From NCBI GenBank assembly GCA_002409745.1, contig DHOU01000018.1, forward strand, positions 1 to 35,817: 35,817 nucleotides of DNA, written 5' to 3'. Below, piece after piece: positions 16,701 through 24,200 of the stretch. The DNA is from Bacteroidales bacterium UBA5382. GTDB lineage: Bacteria > Bacteroidota > Bacteroidia > Bacteroidales > Dysgonomonadaceae. A program made the translations under genes and the position numbers. The notes beneath the pieces were generated by a model that ran no database searches, was not told where the DNA came from, and saw only the letters and a program-made list of their open reading frames with translations. Within the stretch, counting starts at the first letter, position 1. Every line of letters starts with the position of its first letter.

Positions 16701-17123
16701 TCGGTGATTGTCCGCCTCGTGGCCTCACTGAAAGCCGTATACGAAGCCAACGGACGTCCTTTCCGAGGCAATCGGATAGGCATTATCGCCCCTTACCGCA
16801 ATCAGATCGCCCTTATAAAAAGCCGTTTGGCGGAAGCCCGCATACCCGGCACTGAAGACATTCTGATCGATACGGTCGAACGCTTTCAGGGAAGCCAGCG
16901 CGACATCATTTTATTATCGTTTTGCGTCAACAAGCCCTATCAACTCGATTTTCTATGCAATCTCAGTCACGACGGCAAGGTCGATCGCAAGCTCAACGTC
17001 GCCCTCACCCGTGCGCGCGAGCAATTGTTTCTTATCGGCAACGGCGCCCTGCTACGGAACCATCCCATCTACGCATCGTTACTCGATGATTTGGGTAGTG
17101 CGTTCGTCATCCTGAAGAAATAA
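13782..17123 (+). CDS. Dna2-like PD-(D/E)XK nuclease / SF1 helicase
   Basis: A 1113-residue protein with two enzymatic parts. The middle (~220-420) is a RecB-like PD-(D/E)XK nuclease: LLLGNLANFFLDELV, GRLDLLYL near 339 (the Asp) and IVELKSGRLP near 357 (the ELK), then HAVQTAVYRLM. The C-terminal half is a superfamily 1B (Upf1/Dna2/AAA_12) helicase: GPPGTGKTS near 696 (Walker A), LAYTNRAVDELCEAI, IIDEASQILEPQ near 816 (Walker B), LIGDHNQLSTIV, DTVERFQGSQRDIILLS and LNVALTRAREQLFLIG near 1073. The layout matches Dna2, but I do not see the four-Cys iron-sulfur cluster of eukaryotic Dna2. The first ~200 residues I do not recognise. A role in DNA repair or replication is inference; no partner defence genes are adjacent. 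Confidence 0.85.
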   Translation: MNTTSYYLRDIQDLSTSENELPERMRLLKRIMERFCKAVTRDEAVQFSNLFSRLVFIAQKYALPKQLEWQLQHLRVTASPQAPQRTVSEEDYQQAEKAVKTLCRIVAGEIRPAQDKAFAPPEVKLTEGRLRVQILRVDTEAKQLFCKAEAFPVSEITVLYTAACEDRQVETAEDIFRAGAQLNLIDSTMDAEGCWVPRFIVFEPDYLVDASAVAECFQDYEVSPFHYLRNKFEEKENRSYLLLGNLANFFLDELVFSDDAEKVSFDEVFLRSFKQSPFEYTSCPDIASPDDFRRFMQQAREQFTNIRRVIREDFPRHGIVSRDCTLEPSFFSEKYGFQGRLDLLYLPPTATDAGIVELKSGRLPYPPSNAGKIALNHAVQTAVYRLMIQSVYGIDDRHISAAILYSSGNRAGENLRFAAVYHILEKQIIDIRNRIVANEYRLAHGDNGTVNRLMNEMLSPDANGRRLPSFFTARIERFSQILRQCTETEVSYFYRFVRFLSKEIYLQKTGDVDYESPTGTAVLWNTDFSERAEALDVLYPLSIEGIDDVAEHMTIVFQRHEGKQSIVNFREGEICIVYPRQNDNDTVLNTQILKGSIAQITPQSVEVRFRHKQKNRSFFTRHRLWAVEHDTLDTSYMNMYKSLFAFLRAPHRKRDLLLGLEKPQALSPAAPSPEEYPENILSKALAANDYFLLVGPPGTGKTSIFARRLIETYYADPEKNILVLAYTNRAVDELCEAINAAFGCDDGTCDTYIRVGTELSCSPPYRHRLLQRIAGESENREILRRRIESTRIYVATLASIAGRMELFSLKHFHIAIIDEASQILEPQLIGLLPRFDKFILIGDHNQLSTIVLQKPAASCIGEPELNHIGLIDCRDSFFERLLRRCQTNGWTQAYAQLTQQGRMHNDIASFPSRFFYSGTLVAAKEWQSEAWQLAYDSENDLFQRSVASRRRLFFSTEAVAVTSGSDKMNEQEASVIVRLVASLKAVYEANGRPFRGNRIGIIAPYRNQIALIKSRLAEARIPGTEDILIDTVERFQGSQRDIILLSFCVNKPYQLDFLCNLSHDGKVDRKLNVALTRAREQLFLIGNGALLRNHPIYASLLDDLGSAFVILKK

Positions 17124-17158
17124 ATACAAAAAAGTTACCGTATCAAAGGAAAATTTTA

Positions 17159-17166
17159 TACTTTTG
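17159..17166 (+). promoter_or_regulatory. promoter -7 box of tRNA-Gln
   Basis: TACTTTTG matches TAnnTTTG and ends 11 bp before the tRNA. The upstream region at the expected spacing (GTTACC) is not a good TTTG match. Confidence 0.6.
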
Positions 17167-17177
17167 CAGTCGCAAAT

Positions 17178-17248
17178 TGTCTTATGGTGTAATGGCAGCA
17201 CAACAGATTCTGGTCCTGTTAGTCCAAGTTCGAATCTTGGTAAGACAA
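17178..17248 (+). tRNA. tRNA-Gln (anticodon CUG)
   Basis: A complete cloverleaf: acceptor TGTCTTA with TAAGACA, a short D-arm (GGTGTAATGGCAGC), anticodon loop TTCTGGT with CUG at 17210-17212 (reading CAG), and a T-arm CCAAG-TTCGAAT-CTTGG. The discriminator is A and CCA is not encoded (CTT follows). The anticodon stem ACAGA/CCTGT ends in an A-C mismatch next to the loop. A terminator hairpin follows at 17267. Confidence 0.93.
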
Positions 17249-17266
17249 CTTTTCAAACTTTCACAA

Positions 17267-17293
17267 TCCGCTCACAAGGCGGGTTTTTCTTTT
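17267..17293 (+). terminator. intrinsic terminator after tRNA-Gln
   Basis: TCCGC and GCGGG pair across a 7-nt loop (5 bp with one wobble pair) and are followed at once by a T-rich run (TTTTTCTTTT). It sits 18 bp after the tRNA. Confidence 0.7.
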
Positions 17294-17577
17294 ACCAGAA
17301 CCGATTTCAGAGGATTCGCGATAATATTTAATACTACATTCAACGACCAACTACGCTATTATTCTTCGCACTATTTCAAACCTTTGTGCCAAAAGGAGTG
17401 CGAAAGGATTCGTAATTTTGCTACATTTATGCAAATGCCTATCGGCAACCCCTCCCTATAGAACGGCAGGGCTATTAAGTTCTGTGATTGACTGAAAGGT
17501 TTTTTTACGCTCCGGACAAAAAGCATTTTATTATACTCAATATTTATTAGAATAGATTTTCTCTTCTAATATTCTCT
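17294..17577. other. gap between tRNA-Gln terminator and HicA-HicB remnant
   Basis: No gene is convincing here. A TAATTTTG box (17413-17420, plus) is followed by a GC-richer stretch with short inverted sequences (TGCC/GGCA near 17436, CCCT/AGGG near 17452-17470) and a run of seven T near 17502. This could be a small RNA of about 80 nt or chance. Confidence 0.3.
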
Positions 17578-17946
17578 TTATAAAAGTATTGATGGATAGC
17601 CCCGCTTAACGCCCAATTCGTCACAACCTTCCAGATAACTATCGACGCCCGCCTCAAAATCAGATTTCAATTCGTCTAAGGTGATTCCTTCATAGGTAAT
17701 GCTGTTTTTCGTCATTCCAAGAACTTTACCGAAGAGACAATTATCTGCCTTACTGTACTCAACAGTACCATAATAACCTTTATATTCTAAATTATCCATA
17801 TTCATAAATCGCACACGCGAACCGGATGTCTTCCCTTTATTGCTTTGTTCAAACCCGAATAAACCTAACAATTTTACCAATTCCTCAAATGTAAAATCTT
17901 TAGGAAGACTTTTAAACCGATCTATCAACTTATCTTTGGACGTCAT
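17578..17946 (-). pseudogene. HicA-HicB in-frame fusion remnant (toxin-antitoxin)
   Basis: A 122-codon frame joining two gene fragments. Residues 1-49 match the HicA toxin N-terminus (KDKLIDRFKSLPKDFTFEEL, FGFEQSNKGKTSGSRVRF) but stop before the HxPHP-type segment of intact HicA. Residues 50-115 match the start of a HicB antitoxin (MDNLEYKGYYGTVEYSKADN, then LFGKVLGM, ITYEGITLDELKSDFEAGVDSYL), but the DNA-binding C-terminus is missing. The order is the normal hicA-hicB order, so a deletion of the end of hicA and the intergenic bases explains it. It is probably non-functional as a toxin; the HicB part might still be made. Confidence 0.75.
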
Positions 17947-17971
17947 TAGATTATCTCTTACGCAAAAGGAA

Positions 17972-18054
17972 TCTATTTATTACATTCATCCAAATTCCGG
18001 TTGTTGAATCCTTTTAGAAAGGATATCCGATAGCGAAGTGTAGGGCGAAATCGC
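17972..18054 (-). repeat. 83-bp direct repeat, copy 1 (tamL 3'-end duplicate)
   Basis: This stretch matches 18851-18933 at 74 of 83 positions without gaps. On the minus strand it encodes a tamL-like end, DFALHFAIGYPF and TAA, plus the following 42 bp. Nothing upstream of this resembles tamL. With copy 2 it brackets the higBA remnant. Confidence 0.85.
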
Positions 18055-18074
18055 AAGTAAATCGGTTACCCATA

Positions 18075-18394
18075 CTATAATAATTCCGTCAATTTAATCT
18101 GCAGTCCCAACGCATCCGATATACTTAAAAAAGTGGATAGCTGCATATCGGTTTCACCTTTTTCCAACAATGCAATATACTCTCGTTTCTTTCCGATCCG
18201 TTTCGCAAGTTCATTTTGAGTGATTTTTTTTCCTTGCGCTTCTCTTTTAATATTTCGCCCAAGTACCATGCGCGAGCTTTCACGGAAAACTCCTCACGCG
18301 CTTGTGTGCCATATTCTCCGTACTTCTCCTCCAATAAACTATTCGCCGTCGGCAATCGATCCACTAATTCCGTATTTATTTTTACTGTACTCAT
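18075..18394 (-). pseudogene. higA: HigA-type XRE antitoxin, frameshifted at an A8 run
   Basis: Two overlapping frames together make one ~105-residue HigA antitoxin. The first (start 18394) gives MSTVKINTELVDRLPTANSL, EEKYGEYGTQAREEFSVKAR and AWYLGEILKEKRKEKK. The second continues with ITQNELAKRIGKKREYIALL and EKGETDMQLSTFLSISDALG, a classic XRE helix-turn-helix, to the stop at 18075. The switch lies at GGAAAAAAAATC (A8, 18223-18230). One more A, or a -1 slip on A-AAA-AAA, restores the full protein. Its ATG overlaps the toxin stop (ATGA), the normal higB-higA coupling. Options: a true frameshift mutation, slippage, or a base-calling error in the homopolymer. Confidence 0.75.
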
Positions 18395-18671
18395 ACCCTA
18401 TAATGATTTAAAATTTCCTGCGCTTTTGCTATTTCTTTGCGATACTGTTTGCTGTCTTTTTTAGAAAAGAATGTAATAAAATCACTCTTGTACATTGTAT
18501 AAAATTCACATTATCCACTGCGAATAATAATGTACGATATTCATTGTGTCCAACGGATACTCGCATTTCGTATAAATCCGCCGAATCCAATTTCTTCACA
18601 AATTTTTCATTGACAACATACTGAGAAATAATAATCTGTTCAAGTTTCGCAAGTGTGTTTGTAATCGTTGC
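18391..18671 (-). pseudogene. higB: HigB/RelE-type toxin, 5'-truncated and frameshifted
   Basis: The minus strand encodes QIIISQYVVNEKFVKKLDSA, DLYEMRVSVGHNEYRTLLFA and CTRVILLHSFLKK, then shifts frame into DSKQYRKEIAKAQEILNHYR and stop at 18391, as in Bacteroidota HigB/RelE toxins. The shift is at CTAAAAAAG (A6, 18463-18468); the un-shifted frame stops at 18429. About 30 N-terminal residues are missing: the frame runs into the palindrome at 18639-18847 and meets a stop, with no start codon. The truncation makes it a dead gene whatever the frameshift means. Confidence 0.7.
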
Positions 18672-18847
18672 AACTCAAACGGAGCCCTTTAGATGTTTTG
18701 TGGGGACCCGGCGTTCGCAATGAGCGTAAAAAGAGGAGCTGTTTGAGCGAAGCGAGTTCTACTCTTTTAGCGAACAAGAACGATACCGGGTCACAAAACA
18801 TCGGGAGGCGAAGGTGAGGTGCAACGATATGGCTTGCGAAACTTGAA
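18639..18847. repeat. ~209-bp imperfect palindrome (MITE-like)
   Basis: The ends are a perfect 15-bp inverted repeat (18639-18653 with 18833-18847). Further pairing continues inward: ATCGTTGCA (18664) with 18820-18828, GATGTTTTGTG (18692) with 18792-18802, ACCCGG (18706) with 18786-18791, GTTCGC (18713) with 18770-18775, and TAAAAAGAG with CTCTTTTA. No coding potential is seen inside. It replaces the start of higB and lies 3 bp from copy 2 of the tamL repeat. It resembles a non-autonomous palindromic mobile element; I cannot name a family. Confidence 0.7.
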
Positions 18848-18850
18848 TAA

Positions 18851-18933
18851 TCTATTTATTACATTTATACAAATTCCGATTGATTAATCCCTTTAGAAAG
18901 GATATCCGATAGCGAAGTGGAAGGCAAAATCGC
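18851..18933 (-). repeat. 83-bp direct repeat, copy 2 (tamL 3' end in place)
   Basis: The last 12 codons and stop of tamL plus 42 bp downstream; 74 of 83 identical to 17972-18054. Together the copies enclose 796 bp with the higBA remnant and the palindrome. They could be attachment-site-like repeats from an insertion at the gene end, or the scar of a duplication. Confidence 0.85.
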
Positions 18934-21181
18934 GCCTCATTTTAGGTTTAAAGATTGTCCATCGTTGGTTTTCGGGCATAGCGGGATTATGCGCTTTCAT
19001 ACCGAAATCGAAACGCAACAGCAGGAAGTTCAGGTCGAGCCGGACACCGGCACCATAGGCAATCGCCAACTGTTTATAAAATTCAGAGAACTGAAAATAA
19101 CCTCCCGGCTGACCGGAATAGTCTTTAATGGTCCAGATATTTCCGGCATCGATAAAGCCGGCCAATTCGAACATTTTGGTGAGCTTCCTCCGGTACTCGA
19201 CGCTCATATCGAGGCGGATATCCCCCGTACGGTTCGCAAAGTCGTATCGTAACGTATCGCTACCATATATTCCCGGCCCCAACGTACGCGTGCTCCACCC
19301 CCTGACACTATTGGCGCCGCCGCCGTAATAGCGTTTTTCAAAAGGCAATACCACCGAGTTCCCATACGGATAAGCCACCCCGACGGCAATATGCGCCGCC
19401 AACGTACTGTTTTCATTCAGTCGATATACGGGCGCAAAATCGATATCCCCCTTTACATATTCGGCATAGCGGGTTCCGAGAATTTTCTTATAGCCCTCAT
19501 CATTGGTTTTACTTTTGTTGAGAGAAGTCACGATTCTCGGTATCCAGCCCGCCACTTCGCCCCCGACACGCAGACGGAAAGGAATGAGGGGAGTATGCCG
19601 GAAAGAGGCATTCGTATAACTAATGCTATACGCGGTTCTGACAATAAGCTGTTCCTCGTAACTATACCGAAGGATGGGATTGGCGTCGTCGTTCAGATAC
19701 AAATCCCTAAACCTTTGGGAAGTTCTGGGCATCCGTATATAAGTGATGTCCACCGGATTGACCTCATGGGTCACCTGCCAGTTCAAGGCAGACCATTGCA
19801 GTCGGGTAGATAAATTGAAGAACTGGCGCAAATATTCCGGCCTGTTCTGGAAATTGGCTCCGATAGAAAACTCGGTCGAAGCGGAAGGACGATCCTTCAG
19901 GCGCTTCATCAACCAGGGGAGCAATAACTGGGGAATCGACAAAAAAGCTTCCGCGCCATACTCGTAAAAACTATGATCGAGGAGGTCGGTACTATCGGTA
20001 GCCGAGATAAATTCATACGCACCATTGAGGCGCAAGCGAAGCCGTTCGCCCCCTTTAAACAAATTCCGATGTTCATACGTGAGGTTTGTCGCCACCCCCA
20101 AGTCACCCGCCGAATGAGTTCCGTCGACACCGAACTGCATGTAGTGCAAATTGCCGGGCACCAGCAAAATATTCGCATCTAAAAAGTTAGAGTCATTTCT
20201 CACCACTGGGGTGAAATTGATGCTCGTTTGATTCACCGAACCCAATTGGCTCAACGACGAATAGGTTCTTTCGACGAGCCGATCGGAATAGAGCCGTCCC
20301 GGACGAACAAAATTATTATAATAGATGGCCTGAGGCAATAAGAACTTCTCTTTTTCGGAGACCACCCTCATTCCTCGATACTCAATGGTATCCAAGGCAT
20401 GATGCCGGGAGGAATCCTGCAATATAACAGGATCTATACCATTAATAACCGTGACGTTACCAATGGTATACCGCTTGTGCAAGGTACTATCGGTCGGATT
20501 ATTCATTCCGAGAGTCAAATCGACCTCCCGGTTGCCGACCGTCGTATCGGCTAAATAGTAGAAATTCTCCTGATTAAAATTGTAATAGCCGCGATTGCGC
20601 AATTCATCAGCCAGTTTGACACGTCCCTCTTCCAACACTTCGAGATCGAAAATATCTTTTTCCTTCATCACTTGCAGCCTGCGCGACTCGGACAAGATGG
20701 AATAGATGGTGGTATCGGCCGACTGAATCGTATCGCGAAAGTTCCGCACACGATAGGCGTCGTTTCCCGTAATCTGATAACTGACCACCGCTTTCTTTTC
20801 TTTTTTCACCAAAGACGTATCGACCCTCGCCCTCAAATACCCTTTATTGTGAAGATACTGGCGCATTTGTTCCGCCGAGACCTCGGTTAACTGCGGACTA
20901 TACAAAACGGGCGGCTCGCCGAATTTATGCAACTGCCGGTTCAACCAAGTAGAATCATTATCGGGAATACTATATATATGCAGCCGCACCTTTCCCAACA
21001 CCGGCAAGGAACTATTGGGCTTCTGCCTCAAATACGGTTTGAGTTGCGAGTTGCCGATACTTTTCACGTCGGAATTGATATTTACTTTATCGAGCAGATA
21101 ACTTCCTTCCGGCACGTATTTCGTGGTTTCGCAAGCGATACATCCTAAAAAGAAAGCCAGGTAAACTATATATTTCTTCAT
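18893..21181 (-). CDS. tamL: TamL: lipoprotein BamA/TamA-family outer-membrane protein
   Basis: A 762-residue Omp85-family protein. The N-terminus MKKYIVYLAFFLGCIACETT is a lipoprotein signal with Cys14 or Cys17 as lipidation site, as in the Bacteroidota TamL variant of TamA. POTRA-like repeats follow (LTEVSAEQMRQYLHNKGYLR, LEEGRVKLADELRNRGYYNF). The C-terminal 16-strand barrel has the conserved VRGW within YGGGANSVRGWSTRTLGPG and ends FAIGYPF, a beta-signal with terminal Phe. It works with TamB in moving proteins or lipids to the outer membrane. It starts 21 bp after the tamB stop. I used the ATG at 21181 because it begins the signal peptide; 21199 would add six residues. Confidence 0.9.
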   Translation of the reverse strand: MKKYIVYLAFFLGCIACETTKYVPEGSYLLDKVNINSDVKSIGNSQLKPYLRQKPNSSLPVLGKVRLHIYSIPDNDSTWLNRQLHKFGEPPVLYSPQLTEVSAEQMRQYLHNKGYLRARVDTSLVKKEKKAVVSYQITGNDAYRVRNFRDTIQSADTTIYSILSESRRLQVMKEKDIFDLEVLEEGRVKLADELRNRGYYNFNQENFYYLADTTVGNREVDLTLGMNNPTDSTLHKRYTIGNVTVINGIDPVILQDSSRHHALDTIEYRGMRVVSEKEKFLLPQAIYYNNFVRPGRLYSDRLVERTYSSLSQLGSVNQTSINFTPVVRNDSNFLDANILLVPGNLHYMQFGVDGTHSAGDLGVATNLTYEHRNLFKGGERLRLRLNGAYEFISATDSTDLLDHSFYEYGAEAFLSIPQLLLPWLMKRLKDRPSASTEFSIGANFQNRPEYLRQFFNLSTRLQWSALNWQVTHEVNPVDITYIRMPRTSQRFRDLYLNDDANPILRYSYEEQLIVRTAYSISYTNASFRHTPLIPFRLRVGGEVAGWIPRIVTSLNKSKTNDEGYKKILGTRYAEYVKGDIDFAPVYRLNENSTLAAHIAVGVAYPYGNSVVLPFEKRYYGGGANSVRGWSTRTLGPGIYGSDTLRYDFANRTGDIRLDMSVEYRRKLTKMFELAGFIDAGNIWTIKDYSGQPGGYFQFSEFYKQLAIAYGAGVRLDLNFLLLRFDFGMKAHNPAMPENQRWTIFKPKMRRDFAFHFAIGYPF

Positions 21182-21202
21182 TTCACAGTCGTCAAACATT
21201 AT

Positions 21203-24200
21203 TTATTCATTCTCCTTCCGGCGAAAATCAAACCGGAACAGATTCCTAAAGGTGTGTCCCTGTTTGGTCACCACCACCCCTACGCCCTGTGTAAAGGGTG
21301 AACGGCGATAGAAACGTTGGTTGGCACGGTTATAAGCGCGCAACATCAACCAGTTATTGATATCGTATTCGGCCTCGAACTCACCCATGAATGCCTGGTC
21401 GGTATTCAACGTGCTTTGGTCGCCATAGCTCAAGTTGGTCGTAATGCGGAGGCGGTCGTCAAACAAACGGGTGGACACATCGACGCCCATACGCACGTTA
21501 TCGAACGTACCGTCCTGCGACTCGAAATTGGTGCTCACCGTCCAGTTATTTTTCAAAGCCCTTGCAAACAAGGCATCCAATCCTTTCGTCAGGCCTGTGG
21601 CCGCCAGCGAAGTAAACATGTTTGTACCGAGATTCGTATTCTGGGTATCTCCACCCGAAGAAAAAAAGCTACCCGTGGCGACCAACGAGGCGAACTGCCT
21701 TATCTTCGCCTCTTCCGTGCTGATCAAACTATTCACTTTTTGCTGCATGTCATTCGTCGCATCCGGTAATTCTATGCCGTACTGCAGATCCATCCGTTGC
21801 AGATCGCCCCTGATTTCGAGCAGCGCATTCACGGGAACTCGGGTATTGGAGAGCTCGGCTGTAAAACTCGTATTGAGCGTGGCCAAATCGGTCGTCACCT
21901 GATGATATGCAATAATATTGAAGCGCGTGTTCATCGGGTCGCCGATCATGGTGAGGGTACTTCCCTTGCGGATATTGAAATCGATCGCCCGCAAATTTTG
22001 CAGAAGATTATAATGAATCTTCCCTTCTTCGATGACGTAATCGCCATGGATTTGCATAGGCGACACGGCTTTCGAATTATACGAAATGGTCATTTCTCCG
22101 GTACCGTTCACATCGAGGGCGTCGCCCGTGGTGGGATTGATAAAAACTTTGGTCCGCAACAGTGGCGTAAGGTTGACGATTGCCCGCATGTTTATGGGCA
22201 TGCTGTTGGCGGAGCTTGTCCTTTTGGCGTTGGATTTCCCCTCCTCTCTTTTCCGGAGGAAGGACAACGAGTCTTCTTTTTCGGTCGGGGTGTTGATGTA
22301 TATCACGCCGCTGTATTGCTCGGCCGTGGCGGCCGACTGCGGGATGACGACGGTCACATCCGAGCGGGAGGAAGAAGAAACAAACGCATCGCCGAATATC
22401 CCGGCCTGCGATCCCGACACCTTGATGTTTCCCGACAAGCGCAACGTACCATAGGCCATCAGGTCGGTGCGGCGCGGATTGTTCAACAAGAGGAAATCGT
22501 TCATTTCAAACCCGACATTATAGACCATGCGCCCGAAATTGCTATGCGATAACGATACGCTCAACGTAGCCGTATGGTTGTCCTCATCGTAAATGACCAG
22601 GTTGTTCAATCCGATATTGCTTTTATCCACATGGATGGTATCGGAAATACGGTAGGTGACATCGGTATAAGCCACCTTCATCATTCCGCCGTCAATACCC
22701 AGCCAACCTTTCACCTCCGGCTCGGAAACACTGCCGGTCACGGATATATCGGAATTGATATTTCCCGACAAATCGCTGAAGATAGTTGTTGTCAGAGGTT
22801 TGAAGGTCGTTAAGGCAAAATCGCGGATGTTTAATTTCACGTTCATCGGTTGGCGGATGGTGTCGCCGGTCGGGATAAAGCCTTTCACCTCAAGGGGACG
22901 GACGCCCGTCTTATTGTCCAGATAGGCATCCAGCCCGAGTCCCGAATGGAGGTTGTCCCACCGGGCATCGACATGAAAGGTGCCCAAAGGCTCGTTATAC
23001 ACTTTAATGTCGTCGATGCGCAATTGTTCGGTGCGTATTCTGGGATCGCCCAAGGCTTGGGAGATGAAGATATCACCGTTGATGGCTCCCTCGATATTGC
23101 TTACGTTGAAGGCGGCCAGGAGGTTCGACAGCTCGGTATTATTAAAATATACGCGGATACTGTCGGAGGGAGTTTTAGAAGCAATCCCCTCGATGCCGAG
23201 AATCAACATATCGCGCTCCCTCATTCCAAAGTTACGGATGTCGATATGGTCTTTGCGGTAATCAATGGTCGCATCGCTGAAGGAAATGGTTTTGTTATTG
23301 AAGAGTACGTCGGAAGAGTAAAAGCGGATGGCCGCCATCAACTGCTCTTCCGCATCCCGATCGAGTTGCAGCCCAATCTGAAGTTGACCGTTGGCCTGCG
23401 CGACACTGTTCTGCACGTCGAAAAACAAACGGTTCATGAGCGAGTCAGAGGCCGCGTCGGTATTGAGGCGGGCGTTGATATAACCGTCGTCCTGCACCAG
23501 ATAGGTATTGGCTTCGATAGCGATACCTTTCGCCGGGCCGCTCTGAAGGGTTACTTTCGTTTCGCGTATATCGTTATTTCCGAACATCAGCCGGGGAACA
23601 TGCGCGTTCATCACCACCGATTGCCCCGAAACCATATCCACACTTCCCTGTATGGTCGCCGGCTCCACGTTATAAAACGGCAAGGAAAGCGCATAAGATA
23701 AATCCTCCGTATTTTTCAGGTTGACGGTAAACCGGAAGTTATTCAGGCCTTCCAGCGGTTCGGCCTCTTCGGGCTGGGGAATGAGGGAAGGCAGATGCGG
23801 ATGCAACGCCGCCATCAACTCGCGTCCCGCCGTAGAGAAGAAATAATCGCCCGATAGTTCGGCTTCGAGAAACGACGAATAAAGCTGGAGTTTCTTTCCC
23901 TCTCCTTCATCGGCCAGCGCCTGTAAATAAACCGGCCCGGGATTGTAAATAAAAGAAGCCGCCGATAAAGACGTGCTGTCGATGACGACGGTACCCACCA
24001 TATTATCGATGGAGCCTCCCGATAACTGTCCGTCGATACGCGTGGTGAGCGAAGGGTTCTCCCATTTCTCGATGGTCACGAACGGATTCAGGTCGAGTTT
24101 GTCGATGACGCCTTTTACCAGAATCGCCTGATCACCCCCCATGGTCATATCCGCGGAAATGTCGAGCTTGTTGCGTTCGGTATCGGTATGAATATGAGCG

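Noticed and set aside
18075..18269. A free-standing 64-residue XRE repressor starting at 18269
   Set aside because: Its first codons (MVLGRNIKREAQGKK) are the out-of-frame reading of the HigA AWYLGEILKEKRKEKK segment. The continuous homology across the A8 run shows one frameshifted gene.
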